DNA of 64,000 bases from an uncultured Holophaga sp. (GCF_963677305.1 NZ_OY781925.1:1017001-1081000); one strand, 5' to 3'; positions 27,583-36,252 are shown, numbered from the stretch's first letter. Notes: a model not told the origin generated them from the sequence alone. Made by a program: numbers and translations.

Positions 27583-28983
27583 ATGGGCATGATCAAAGCC
27601 AAGCAAGTCAGCAAGCCCTCCCGACTGCCGTCCACGCTCTCCGTCAAGACCGAAGACATCATCATGGGGGTCAATGCCGGCCTCAACCCGGGCAAGCCCA
27701 TCATCAACTGGTTCAAGGGCGACCCGGCCTCCAAGGCCGCCGTGTGCATCAAGGACGGCAAGGCTGTGGCTGCCGAGAGCGACAAGTCCATCTGCTTCGG
27801 CGGCGAGTTCTCCGACGACTCCGCGAAGGATCTGCTGGTGGTCGACTACAAGGGCACTGGCGGAGGTGTCTATGTCGAAGGTGGCGCCTCCAAGGTGACG
27901 GTCGACAACGCCGTGATGGCCCTCCACGGCAGTGGTACGGGTGTCTGCAGCCCTGCCGTTGGCCTCGCGGTCACCCAGCACGGTGACCTGACGGCCAACA
28001 ACGTCGTGATCGACACCGCCGGCAAGAGCCGCTTCTGCTCGGTGGCCGAGAAGTTCAGCACCCTGCGGGTCAACAACTCGGTGCTCTATGCCCATGGCGA
28101 GCCCTTTGGCGAGGGCTATGCTCCGGCCACCGGGCTCATGCAGACACCGCCCCCTCCTCTGGAGATCGGCGGAAACTGCCGCACCCACTGCAGCATGAGC
28201 AACTCTTACACCTACTTCAACAAGTGCAAGATCATCTGCGATGGCTGGGGTGCCCTGTCCACCGAGGTCGCTGAAGGCTTTGTCTACCTGGAAGCCAACG
28301 ACTGTGAAGTGATCGCCACCAAGAAGGGCTATGGCGCCTACGCCGACCCTGACTGCCACGACGTCTTCAACAACTGCCGCTTCGATGTCGACGGCATGGC
28401 CGGGATCATCGCCGGCGAAGGCGACATGACCTTCAATAACTGCGTGTCGAAGTGCGCCACCTATTTCGTGCTGAGCCACAACGTCTGCGGCGTGCCTGAA
28501 GAAGTCAGCTCACTGTTCGTCAACGGGGGTTCGATCGTCACGGGCAAGGATGTCGTCCTCGTGAAGAGCGAGAACACCCAGCTGGAGTTTGATGGTGTCG
28601 AGATCACGGCCGGCAACAAGGTCCTGGTGCGCACCATCAAGAACGACGACCCCTGCGCCACCGTGCCCAGCGCCACGCCCTATGGCGTCAACGTGGTGTT
28701 CAAGAACATGAACCTCGAAGGCGACCTGCTGCACGAGGATCCTGAGCGCGGCATGTGGATCTCCATGGCTGCCGTGACCTACCGGGGCGCCATCCTCAAC
28801 GGCAACCTGGCCCTCGATCGGGCCAGCAAGTGGACCGCCACTGCTGACTCGACGGTCACCCTGACCGCCGATGTCTACCCGGCCCAGCTGGATGCTCTCC
28901 AGGGCGTGACCATCACCGCTTTCGGTGCCGAAGCCGGCAGCTATGATCTGCCCAGCGGCGGCAAGCTGGTGGTCAAGGCCTGA
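27583..28983 (+). CDS. Cytoplasmic right-handed beta-helix protein, function unknown
   Basis: 466 aa without signal peptide or membrane helix. From about residue 85 to 440 the sequence shows short repeating strands (VTVDNAVMALHG, LTANNVVIDTAG, LRVNNSVLYAHG, VYLEANDCEVIATK, MTFNNCVSKC) like a pectate-lyase-type parallel beta-helix. It is rich in cysteine (more than ten), suggesting a reducing cytosol and perhaps metal or cofactor binding. Beta-helix enzymes are mostly secreted lyases or hydrolases; an intracellular one next to a dehydrogenase suggests an isomerase, epimerase or hydratase step in a catabolic pathway. No family name can be given with confidence. Confidence 0.8.
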   Translation: MGMIKAKQVSKPSRLPSTLSVKTEDIIMGVNAGLNPGKPIINWFKGDPASKAAVCIKDGKAVAAESDKSICFGGEFSDDSAKDLLVVDYKGTGGGVYVEGGASKVTVDNAVMALHGSGTGVCSPAVGLAVTQHGDLTANNVVIDTAGKSRFCSVAEKFSTLRVNNSVLYAHGEPFGEGYAPATGLMQTPPPPLEIGGNCRTHCSMSNSYTYFNKCKIICDGWGALSTEVAEGFVYLEANDCEVIATKKGYGAYADPDCHDVFNNCRFDVDGMAGIIAGEGDMTFNNCVSKCATYFVLSHNVCGVPEEVSSLFVNGGSIVTGKDVVLVKSENTQLEFDGVEITAGNKVLVRTIKNDDPCATVPSATPYGVNVVFKNMNLEGDLLHEDPERGMWISMAAVTYRGAILNGNLALDRASKWTATADSTVTLTADVYPAQLDALQGVTITAFGAEAGSYDLPSGGKLVVKA

Positions 28984-29109
28984 GGACAGGACCTGCCTCC
29001 AGGCGAGGTGGAGTGCCTCTCCATCGGGCGTTTGCCCACTCCTGGCGCGGCCTTCCAATGACCTGAGTGGGGGCTGAACCCGGCGCATACCCTTCCACCG
29101 GGCTCAGGG

Positions 29110-29150
29110 GACCGCTCCGCAACTGGCCACAGCCAGACTGCGGGGCGGTC
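29110..29150 (+). terminator. Terminator after beta-helix gene
   Basis: GACCGCTCCGCA pairs with TGCGGGGCGGTC (one T-G pair) around an inner CTGG/CCAG stem, followed by TTTG. It lies between the rightward operon and the convergent NO reductase gene and can serve both. Confidence 0.75.
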
Positions 29151-29172
29151 TTTGCCTGTCCTGGATCCGGAA

Positions 29173-31455
29173 TCAGGACTCAGCGGTCTCCCGGGCGCAG
29201 ATCAGCCGCAGCGCGGCGTAGGCAAGGGGGAGGGCCCCCAGGAGGAGGAAGACGAGGTCGGCCACGATCCGGAGCCATTCCAGGGTGTGGTAGAGGCCAC
29301 CCATGATGAAGGTGATGCGCCTTGCGTGCCAGTATCCATGGGTGAGCACGTCCCAGAACTGGATGACGCCCCCAGGGAAGAGTTCCAGGAGGATCATGAG
29401 GCCAAGGCCGATATTGAGGCCCCAGAAGCCGACCCGGATCCCCTTTTCAGCGCGCTGCCAGGCTGCATCGTCCCGGAGCGCACGGAGGCAGAAGACCATC
29501 ACGGCCAGGGCGAGCATGCCGAAGACGCCGAACATGGCTGCGTGACCGTGGTTGGGGGTCAACGTGGTGCCCATCTCGAAGTAGGAGATGATCGGCAGAT
29601 TGATCAGGAATCCGAAGACTCCTGCACCTATGAAATTCCAGACTCCCACGGCAATGAGGAAGCGGATGGTCCAGTGATGCCGGTCGGCCAGCGGGTTGGC
29701 CCCGGTCCCAGCGGTGTGCTTCAGGCGGATGAAATCCCAGGCATCCAGGGTCAGCAAGGTCAGGGGAATGACTTCCATCGCCGAAAAACAGGCGGCCAGC
29801 CCCATGTTTAAGGTGCTTTGTCCCGTGAAATACCAGTGGTGGCCTGTGCCGAGGATGCCACCGGTCAGGTAGAGGATGGCGTCCAGATAGACAAGCCTGG
29901 TTGCCGAGCGGACCGAAACCAGTCCCAGATGGAAGAACATCACGGCCACCAGGACGGTGGCGAAGAGTTCGAAGAAGCCTTCAACCCAGAGGTGGATGAT
30001 CCAGAATCGCCAGTTGTCGATGATGGCGAAGTTGGTGTGAGGACCATAGACCAGGGCCGGGAGGTAGAAGACCGGGATGGCCACGGCGGCGTAGAGGAAG
30101 AGTGAGGGCAGAGCCCCCTGCTCGGTGCGTCCCATGGCGGGGCGGAGGGCCCGGAACATCAGAAACAGCCAGAACACAAGGCCGATGGCCAGAAGAATCT
30201 GCCAGAATCGACCCAGGTCCAGGTACTCACTGCCCTGGTGGCCAAGCCAGAACCAGAGGTTGCCCAGGAGGTTCCGGATGCCGGCCAGTTCGCCGAACAG
30301 GCTGCCGAAGACCACGATGGCCAGCGCCGCAAGAAGCACCAGGACGCCCACCTTCTGTCCGCGGGGTTCCCTTCCGCCCACCAGAGGAGCCAGGAAGAGG
30401 CCGCCAGCCACCCATGAGGTGGCGATCCAGAAGACAGCCAGCTGGAGGTGCCAGGTCCTGGCGAGGTTGTAGGGGAGGATCGCGGTGAGATCCAGGCCGT
30501 AGAATGCTTCCGGTTCGACGCGATAATGGGCCAGGAGCCCACCCAGGGCCGTTTGCCCGAGGAACAGGAGGGCAACCACAGCAAAGAACAGGGCCAGGGC
30601 GCGCTGACTGGGTGTCAGGACCCAGCTATGGAGGACAGGGGGCTCCGAAGGCTTCCAGCCTGTCTCGCTTCTCCACCCCAGGAAATCGAACTTGCCGAAG
30701 ATGAAAAGGATGAGGCCCAGGCCTCCAAGGAGGGTGATGAGGCTGAGGGCACTCCACAGAAAGGTCGAGGCTGTGGGCGTGTTGCCAAGGAGGGGTTCGA
30801 AAGGCCAGTTGTTGGTGTAGGAGTAGTCAGTGCCTGGGCGCAGGGCTACGGCAGCCCATCCTGCCCACGCAAAATAGGCTGTGAGCTGCCGCAGTTCTTC
30901 CGGGTCTCGAATGAATCCCGCGGGTAGGCCAGGGGCGGGCTTGGGGCCGGAGAAATAGGTGGTCCATTCAGCCTTCTGCTTTTCCAGGGAGATGGCTTCC
31001 GAGTCCGTGAACAGCAAGGTGCCGGTCACAGGGTTGAAGCGGTTCTGCTTGAGATCCTCCTGCAGGAGGCCTCGCACCTCGTGGGCCTGCCCAGGCTCAA
31101 GACTGCTGAAGGGGAGGGCGAAGCGCTGGAGGGCGATCCGGTCGAGGCCGATCTCCGCCAGCCGGTGCAGATACTCGGCCGAGTAGTCGGGGCCCAGATA
31201 GGCACCATGTCCCCAAAGAGAGCCATGCTCCATGAGGGCATATTTCAGGAAGACTTCCTGACCCTTCCCGATATCGTCCCTGGTTATGAGCACTTGGCCT
31301 GTGGCGTCCACAATCCGCTCCGGAATGGGCGGGGCGCCCTTGTAGGCCTTGACGGTGACCCAGGTCAGGAAACTGAAACCGAAGATCATCACCAGGATGA
31401 CGGCGTGACGCCACCAAGGGGACAGGCTGCGGGCGTTGGCGGTGTCCGGATGCAT
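29173..31455 (-). CDS. norZ: Quinol-dependent nitric oxide reductase (qNOR, NorZ type)
   Basis: 760 aa integral membrane protein with about 14 helices. The N-terminal extension (residues 30-210) with a periplasmic loop is characteristic of qNOR, replacing the separate NorC cytochrome. The heme-copper-oxidase-like core carries the conserved histidines (TWHLQLAVFWIATSW, HLWVEGFFELFATV, TGHHWYFTG, NHGHAAMFGVFG). It reduces two NO to N2O at a heme b3/FeB centre using quinol. No nitrite reductase is nearby, so NO detoxification is the likely role. An FNR-type box lies about 90 bases upstream, beside a divergent Crp/Fnr gene. Confidence 0.95.
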   Translation of the reverse strand: MHPDTANARSLSPWWRHAVILVMIFGFSFLTWVTVKAYKGAPPIPERIVDATGQVLITRDDIGKGQEVFLKYALMEHGSLWGHGAYLGPDYSAEYLHRLAEIGLDRIALQRFALPFSSLEPGQAHEVRGLLQEDLKQNRFNPVTGTLLFTDSEAISLEKQKAEWTTYFSGPKPAPGLPAGFIRDPEELRQLTAYFAWAGWAAVALRPGTDYSYTNNWPFEPLLGNTPTASTFLWSALSLITLLGGLGLILFIFGKFDFLGWRSETGWKPSEPPVLHSWVLTPSQRALALFFAVVALLFLGQTALGGLLAHYRVEPEAFYGLDLTAILPYNLARTWHLQLAVFWIATSWVAGGLFLAPLVGGREPRGQKVGVLVLLAALAIVVFGSLFGELAGIRNLLGNLWFWLGHQGSEYLDLGRFWQILLAIGLVFWLFLMFRALRPAMGRTEQGALPSLFLYAAVAIPVFYLPALVYGPHTNFAIIDNWRFWIIHLWVEGFFELFATVLVAVMFFHLGLVSVRSATRLVYLDAILYLTGGILGTGHHWYFTGQSTLNMGLAACFSAMEVIPLTLLTLDAWDFIRLKHTAGTGANPLADRHHWTIRFLIAVGVWNFIGAGVFGFLINLPIISYFEMGTTLTPNHGHAAMFGVFGMLALAVMVFCLRALRDDAAWQRAEKGIRVGFWGLNIGLGLMILLELFPGGVIQFWDVLTHGYWHARRITFIMGGLYHTLEWLRIVADLVFLLLGALPLAYAALRLICARETAES

Positions 31456-31536
31456 GAAGCCTCCTTCTGGTGAATCGGCGATGTGGCGGATGCTGGGCCG
31501 TATCCGCCAAGCGTGCGTCGCTTCTCTGGGCTCGCC

Positions 31537-31550
31537 TTGACGGATGTCAA
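31537..31550. promoter_or_regulatory. FNR/NNR-type box TTGAC-GGAT-GTCAA
   Basis: Perfect 14-bp dyad, TTGAC-N4-GTCAA, close to the FNR/DNR consensus TTGAT-N4-ATCAA, located between the divergent norZ and Crp/Fnr genes. The distance from the norZ start suits a class II activator site. Confidence 0.75.
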
Positions 31551-31718
31551 AAGAGGAGTGTCCAGGAGGCTGGGGGTGACTGGGATTGCTGGTTTTTGTG
31601 ATATAAGATGAATTAATTCAACTATTAAATCTATTATAAATGTTGAGGACCGAAGAAAGAGTTGCAGTCGCTGGGGCGCTCCAGGCACTATTCCGGAATA
31701 AAATTTCCGGATTGGCGG

Positions 31719-32390
31719 ATGATCATGGCGTCATGGGCTCAGGCTGCGGTGTTCCAGGGGCTTGCTGAAAACACCCTGGTGCGTCTTGGAGAGATCTCCT
31801 GCGAAAGGGCTCTGGTTGATGGACAGGAGCTGTTCTGCCAGGGAGAGACCTGTCGGGGCCTGTATGTCCTCTTGGAGGGGGCTGTCCTGGTCCGTCGGAC
31901 CCGATCCTTTGGCGGTACCCCTTCGGTCATGGCCATCATCCAGCCGGTCCAGAGCTTTGGTGAGGCGGCCTTGTTTGGGGATGGCTGTTACCCCGCTTCG
32001 GCATTCTCCCTCAAGGGCAGTCGGGTACGGATCTTCCCGGCAAAGCGTTTTCTTGCAGTGATGGACAGTGAACCGTCACTCTGTCGGGCCATGATCCAGG
32101 CCCAGGCGCGCTGGCTGCGCGCCATGGTCGGGCGCATCGATCTGCTCTGCCTGCCCACCGGCCTGGAGAGGCTGAGGTGCTGGTTGATGGAAACCATGGT
32201 GGCCGATTCCTTTCAAAGGCTTCCGGTGACCAAGAAGATCCTGGCAGCGACCTTGGGTATGACCCCGGAGACGCTCTCCCGGGCTCTGCGACGGCTGGAG
32301 ACCTTAGGAGTGGTGGATCTGCAGGGGGACAGGATCCGGGTCCACCGGCAACGGGCAGGCACCCAGGCGAGCTCAGAAGGCCTTTCCTGA
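31719..32390 (+). CDS. Crp/Fnr-family regulator, probable NO or redox sensor
   Basis: 223 aa from ATG at 31719. Cyclic-nucleotide-binding-like beta-roll (about 10-125) followed by dimer helix and a Crp-type winged helix (about 165-215) with MTPETLSRALRRLETLGVV as recognition region. There is no N-terminal cysteine cluster, so it does not carry an FNR iron-sulfur cluster; DNR/NnrR-type NO sensing through heme would fit its divergent position to NO reductase. A palindrome TGAATTAATTCA (31609-31620) lies in its promoter region. Confidence 0.9.
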   Translation: MIMASWAQAAVFQGLAENTLVRLGEISCERALVDGQELFCQGETCRGLYVLLEGAVLVRRTRSFGGTPSVMAIIQPVQSFGEAALFGDGCYPASAFSLKGSRVRIFPAKRFLAVMDSEPSLCRAMIQAQARWLRAMVGRIDLLCLPTGLERLRCWLMETMVADSFQRLPVTKKILAATLGMTPETLSRALRRLETLGVVDLQGDRIRVHRQRAGTQASSEGLS

Positions 32391-32517
32391 AAGCGAACCG
32401 CAGGTTGCGGCTCTCCTGTGCCGCGCCGCTGCCGGGTCTCAAGAAGGGGGAGCCCATACCGGAGAGGGGGGCATGACGCTTTCGCCTGTAGCATTCCTGT
32501 AGCACAAACAAGAAGAA

Positions 32518-32537
32518 AGCCCCCATTTCTGGGGGTT
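32518..32537. terminator. Hairpin AGCCCCCA-TTTC-TGGGGGTT
   Basis: A compact stem with a four-base loop. T-rich sequence follows on the minus strand, so it would work best for leftward transcripts, but it may also end the Crp/Fnr gene. The stretch 32391-32620 otherwise holds no recognisable gene. Confidence 0.5.
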
Positions 32538-32620
32538 GAACGAAGCCGCTCCGCGGCGGGGGTGTCGCCGTAGGGTGTGCCCGCGCAGTAAGAAAGCTAG
32601 CAAACCCATGTAAATGAAGG

Positions 32621-32913
32621 CTCCTTGGTCATCGCGATGTTGACGCATCGCCAGACGACCAAGGAGGTACTACATGAAGGACGTCAGTCTATCTCTATCC
32701 CGCCTGGAAGCGGACCTGCGAATGGCGGATCGGGCGAAAGGGACGATCGAGCAATACCTGGCCTCGATCCGGCGCTTTGAGGAGGCTCTGGGCTCGGATC
32801 TGGCTGAGGCGGATCAGGAGGCCATCCGTCGCTGGGTGGGCCATCTCCGGCTCCAACCCATCGGGCCGGAACAGTGAGCATCTCGCCCACGCCCACCGGC
32901 GAAATGCTCACTG
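32621..32913. mobile_element. Hairpin-bounded mini-element with truncated integrase
   Basis: The left end is a 10-bp inverted repeat CTCCTTGGTC/GACCAAGGAG with an inner GCGATG/CATCGC stem (32621-32666). The right end is a 10-bp inverted repeat CAGTGAGCAT/ATGCTCACTG with inner TCGCC/GGCGA (32872-32913). Between them lies only the first 67 codons of a tyrosine recombinase. This looks like a deletion derivative of an element with hairpin termini. It directly abuts the tRNA-Ser fragment. Confidence 0.5.
32674..32877 (+). pseudogene. Truncated tyrosine recombinase, N-terminal core-binding domain only
   Basis: 67 aa (MKDVSLSLSRLEADL..., AKGTIEQYLASIRRFEEALG) matching the SAM-like N-terminal DNA-binding domain of phage-type integrases; the catalytic domain with the Arg-His-Arg-Tyr residues is missing. 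The stop codon lies within the right-hand hairpin of the mini-element, so truncation coincides with the element end. Its ribosome-binding site AAGGAGG is buried in the left hairpin stem. Non-functional as a recombinase; possibly a remnant of the enzyme that brought in this locus. Confidence 0.7.
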
Positions 32914-32928
32914 CTTTTACTGCTAGGT

Positions 32929-32987
32929 TTGGCGGAGAGAGAGGGATTCAAACCCCCGGTTGAGTCACCCCAACACCTGATTCCGAG
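32929..32987 (-). repeat. Degenerate 3' fragment of tRNA-Ser (candidate att repeat)
   Basis: About 59 bases match the 3' two-thirds of the intact tRNA-Ser at 48296-48383 in the same orientation, including the encoded CCA, acceptor strand, T-arm and variable arm. The first 21 bases are identical; later there are about three substitutions and two insertions, and the match ends inside the anticodon arm, whose anticodon has changed. Such a 3' tRNA copy is what integration at a tRNA gene leaves at the far end of an island. Confidence 0.75.
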
Positions 32988-33101
32988 CTACGTGATGCCT
33001 TAAGTGTTGAAATTAAATGCGTTGCGTGTATGGCTGAATGTTGGTTTTTAATGATTTAATTATTGCAAAGTCCCGTGTATTTGGTTGGGCCCCCGGTTGA
33101 A

Positions 33102-33165
33102 GTCTGATTGAGCTGCGATTTGGTTGATTCAATCTGATTGAAATGTGATTTAATCGATTCGATCA
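33102..33165. repeat. Two 30-bp imperfect direct repeats upstream of Fic gene
   Basis: Copies starting TCTGATTGA at 33102 and 33132 share the pattern GYGATTTRRTYGATTC and repeat with a 30-bp period immediately before the Fic gene, within an AT-rich stretch. They look like paired operator sites, possibly for the Fic protein's own HTH. Confidence 0.5.
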
Positions 33166-33183
33166 ATCCCCGGGGGGTTTGCC

Positions 33184-34590
33184 ATGCATACATCTACCTC
33201 CACTTCCGAAAAAAAACAGCGCATCCTGGAGGCCCTTGCGGGCCGAAGGGACGGCTTGACCCGTGTTGAGATCCAGGAAACGGCGGGGCTCACCTCCCTT
33301 GATGTGCAGGCGGCCCGGCGGCTTCTTGCAGGTATGGTCCACCAGGGGATGATAAGGGCCGATGGTTTGACTAAGGCTCGTCGGTATTTTCTTGTTCTAC
33401 GCGATGCCGGTTCTGTTCAGCCTGGCCGCCGGGACAGAATGGTTCCTCCACTTCATGAGGCACGGGTACCTTTGAGTCTCGAAGGGGATGCCTGCCGTGC
33501 TCTGCTGGCCCAGCCCCTCTCCCTGCGTGACCCCGTAAGCTACCGCAGGGAGTTCTTGGATCGCTATGTGCCCAACGAGACCTTCTACCTGCCTGCCGAG
33601 ACCCGCCAGCGACTTGCGGTGGCAGGCGGTCCCAAGGAGCCTGATCATCCCGCAGGCACTTATGCCCGACAGATCCTCCAGCGGCTCCTGATCGACCTGT
33701 CCTGGAATTCTTCCCGCTTGGAGGGGAACACCTATTCCCTGCTGGATACCGAAAAACTGATCGAATGGGGGGAAACCGCCGAAGGTAAGAATCTTCAGGA
33801 GACCCAGATGATCCTGAACCACAAGGCGGCCATCGAATACATGGTGGACTCGGCTTCGGCACTCTACCCCAACGCGACTACGGTTCAGAACCTCCATGCC
33901 CTGCTGATGGAGAACCTGCTCGCCAATCCTATGGACGAAGGCTGTCTCCGTGTCGCACCCGTCGGTATCCGGGGTACCTCCTATATTCCAACTGCGGTTC
34001 CCCAGGTCATTGACGAGTGCTTCCGACAAATCCTGCGAACGGCCGACGATATCGAGGACCCCTTCGAACAGTCCTTCTTCCTGCTCGTTCACATCCCCTA
34101 CCTCCAGCCATTCCTTGACGGCAACAAGCGGACGGGGCGTTTGGCTGCCAACATCCCCTTCATCCGCAAGAACTGCATTCCAATCACCTTCATGGATGTC
34201 CCGCCGGAGGACTTTACCGATGGCGTGCTCGCTGTCTACGAAATGAACCGCGTTGAACTTCTGCGGGATGTCTATGTCTTCGCCTACGAACGTTCCTGTG
34301 CCCGCTATGGTGCCGTGAAGAGCTCCCTTGGCGAACCCGACCCCTTCCGCCTTCGATATCGGACCGACATCAAGACCATTGTCCGCGAGGTCGTCCTCGC
34401 TGGAAAAACGATCCAAGAGGCCGATGCCCAGATCCGTGCCTATGCCGATGCCAAGCTCCCCAAGGAGGCTCGGAACCGTTTCCTGGTCGTGGTGGAGACG
34501 GAACTCGCCTCCATTCACGACGGGAACTTTGCCCGGTACCAGCTCCGCCCCTCCGAGTTCGCCGAATGGAAGCACAGGACCCAAGCCTGA
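33184..34590 (+). CDS. HTH-Fic protein with degenerate active-site motif
   Basis: 468 aa. N-terminal winged-helix domain (about 8-75, RILEALAGRRDGLTRVEIQE) precedes a Fic domain. An inhibitory-helix motif S-x3-E-G (SSRLEGN) is present near residue 180. The Fic core reads LQPFLDGNKRTGR: the catalytic His of HPFxxGN is Gln, while the anion-binding GNKR is kept. Fic proteins AMPylate or phosphorylate targets; without the His this one should be inactive in transfer, although a subfamily with the same LQPF motif is widespread and may do another job. First gene right of the tRNA-Ser fragment. Confidence 0.88.
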   Translation: MHTSTSTSEKKQRILEALAGRRDGLTRVEIQETAGLTSLDVQAARRLLAGMVHQGMIRADGLTKARRYFLVLRDAGSVQPGRRDRMVPPLHEARVPLSLEGDACRALLAQPLSLRDPVSYRREFLDRYVPNETFYLPAETRQRLAVAGGPKEPDHPAGTYARQILQRLLIDLSWNSSRLEGNTYSLLDTEKLIEWGETAEGKNLQETQMILNHKAAIEYMVDSASALYPNATTVQNLHALLMENLLANPMDEGCLRVAPVGIRGTSYIPTAVPQVIDECFRQILRTADDIEDPFEQSFFLLVHIPYLQPFLDGNKRTGRLAANIPFIRKNCIPITFMDVPPEDFTDGVLAVYEMNRVELLRDVYVFAYERSCARYGAVKSSLGEPDPFRLRYRTDIKTIVREVVLAGKTIQEADAQIRAYADAKLPKEARNRFLVVVETELASIHDGNFARYQLRPSEFAEWKHRTQA

Positions 34591-34665
34591 GAGGGGGGTG
34601 CTCTGACTCCTGATCTGGGTCGAGGCTCCCGCCTCCAGGCTCTGGCCAGTGATCTTTGACGATGG

Positions 34666-35166
34666 CTACCCCGGGAAGCTCCGCAGACAGATCATCCGGG
34701 TGCGCTCCCATGAGCGGCTCTGATAGAAGCTGATAGCGGGCGTGTTACTGGCATCCGCCAGGAGTTGAAGTCGTGTCAGACCGTGCTGGCGGGCCCAGGC
34801 TTCGGCTCCGGCCAGCAAGGCGGAGCCCAGCCCACGCCCCCGCCAGTCTCGGTGGATCACCAGATCTTCCACCAGTCCGACCGGGGCTCCTTGGGCAGTT
34901 GAAACCAGGACTTGCACACTGACCATGCCCACCGCCATTTCCGATTCTGGCGCACGGGCCACCAGGATGACTGCGCGGGTCTGGTCTTGGAGGAGAAGCC
35001 GGAGTCCCCGCTCTTGGCGTGCCGGTTCCACCGAAAAATCCTGTTCGATCGAGAATAGGTCGCCCAGGAGGCCCACCAGCTCCGGCAAATCCTTGAGTGC
35101 GGCATGGCTGATCCTTGGCTCGGGGGGCTTTGGGGAACCCGAATTTCCTGACATGACGGCCATCAT
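34666..35166 (-). CDS. GNAT-family N-acetyltransferase
   Basis: 166 aa. GNAT fold with the acetyl-CoA-binding loop VIHRDWRGRGLGSALLAGAEAWA (Q/RxxGxG/A as RGRGLG) and a C-terminal ISFYQSRSWERT segment typical of the family. Preceding strand pattern (MAVGMVSVQVL) also fits. Substrate unknown. It lies convergent with the Fic gene and shares strand with the DUF364 gene, but the 60-base gap with a hairpin suggests separate transcription. Confidence 0.88.
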   Translation of the reverse strand: MMAVMSGNSGSPKPPEPRISHAALKDLPELVGLLGDLFSIEQDFSVEPARQERGLRLLLQDQTRAVILVARAPESEMAVGMVSVQVLVSTAQGAPVGLVEDLVIHRDWRGRGLGSALLAGAEAWARQHGLTRLQLLADASNTPAISFYQSRSWERTRMICLRSFPG

Positions 35167-35226
35167 GCACCCCTCGAAGTGACCTGCTCCGGTCCCGGTA
35201 TGCGCGCAGGAGGCCCCATGAGGGCC

Positions 35227-35982
35227 TCAGAGAGGAACGGCCCAGGCCGAGGTGGAGGCGGGCGTTTTCTGCAACCTGTCCAGCGCCTGGACGAAAGGGA
35301 GCGAGCAGAGGTTCATATGGGCCATCACACCCTCCGTCTCCGGAATGCTGGAAGCTACCATATGAATCCCCGCGTCCAGGAGGGCCGGGCTGCAGGGGAC
35401 ACAGGGACCCAGGAGCACACGGAACCTGGCTCTTGGAGTCCGGCGGATCACCTCGGCAAAGGACCCGTTGATCAGGGTCAGTCCCGTGATGAAGACCAAC
35501 TCTGCGTGTGCCAGCGCCTTCTGGCAATAAGCCCAGTCCAGGCTGTCGGGATGAGGGAACAACTCAGGGAACTTGACGTTCCAACCTGATCGGGCCCACC
35601 GACGGGCCTCGGGGAAGTCGCCGATGGAAACCGTTCGCATCCGTTCTGCCAGATGCGCGCAGAGCTGGAATGGCTCCCCTGGAAGGGCCCAGCCCGGAAC
35701 TGGCAGAAGGCTATCCAGGATCGCCATGCCCACGGCCACCTCCAGGCAGGAATCCCCCTCCAGGAAGAAAGATGCAGCTTCCTTGGCGGGGCACCCGATC
35801 CAAGTGGCCAGAGCGAGATCTCTCGGGGTGGTGTCCTGGAGTTCCGGCAGGCTGTGGAAGCGCGGGATGCAGGATTCCCGGAACGAATGGCACCGGATGT
35901 GGGTCGGGTGGATCTCCAATGCGCTGAGGTGTGGCACTGGGGAGGCGTTTGCCAAGAGGTTGTAGAGGACCCCTGCAATCAT
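35227..35982 (-). CDS. DUF364 (putative heavy-metal chelation) protein under sigma-54 control
   Basis: 251 aa from ATG 35982 (GGAG upstream; ATG 35994 and 36072 are alternatives, but 36072 lies before the predicted transcription start). N-terminal DUF4213-like part, then a DUF364 Rossmann-like domain with VFITGLTLINGSFAEVIR and VLLGPCVPCSPALLDAGIHMVAS. The family resembles an FeS- or metal-chelating fold and has no settled biochemical role. A sigma-54 promoter points into the gene, and an AnfA-like dyad is shared with divergent nifB, so it should be expressed with the Fe-only nitrogenase. A role in iron or cluster handling is an attractive guess. Confidence 0.82.
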   Translation of the reverse strand: MIAGVLYNLLANASPVPHLSALEIHPTHIRCHSFRESCIPRFHSLPELQDTTPRDLALATWIGCPAKEAASFFLEGDSCLEVAVGMAILDSLLPVPGWALPGEPFQLCAHLAERMRTVSIGDFPEARRWARSGWNVKFPELFPHPDSLDWAYCQKALAHAELVFITGLTLINGSFAEVIRRTPRARFRVLLGPCVPCSPALLDAGIHMVASSIPETEGVMAHMNLCSLPFVQALDRLQKTPASTSAWAVPL

Positions 35983-36077
35983 GTTGGACTCCATCTCGGG
36001 AAGGTTGGAATCGGAGGCTGAAATATTGATGGCTATATAACGGTCCCTGCGTGCGGGATAGGTCCGCTGCATGCGTA

Positions 36078-36092
36078 GCCAGATGTGTGCCA
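36078..36092 (-). promoter_or_regulatory. Sigma-54 promoter for DUF364 gene
   Basis: On the minus strand TGGCAC-ACATC-TGGC has the GG-N10-GC core. The predicted start near 36066 lies upstream of the chosen ATG. Its first 11 bases are the same as in the anfA promoter. Confidence 0.7.
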
Positions 36093-36186
36093 GGAGGCGA
36101 ATCCGTATGAGCGTTTGAATTTATTGACTGGAGGAAGGGGGGGGCGCTCTGAAAGGCTCCGGTCGGGTAACTCTCGGCTGAGAAAA

Positions 36187-36198
36187 TACCGGAATGTG
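36187..36198. promoter_or_regulatory. AnfA-type enhancer candidate TAC-CGGAAT-GTG
   Basis: The stretch GAAAATACCGGAATGTG matches the anfH upstream stretch GAAAATACCGAAATGTA at all but two positions. It fits TAC-N6-GTA (recalled as the AnfA site in Rhodobacter capsulatus) except for the last base. It sits between the two divergent sigma-54 promoters. Confidence 0.55.
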
Positions 36199-36252
36199 CT
36201 TTTGATGCGCGTTCTCTTGTTGAAAATGTTGGATTTTGGGGCGATTTGTCCT

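Noticed and set aside
32485..32505. Two TGTAGCA direct repeats after the Crp/Fnr gene
   Set aside because: Seven-base repeats at this spacing are expected by chance and have no other context.
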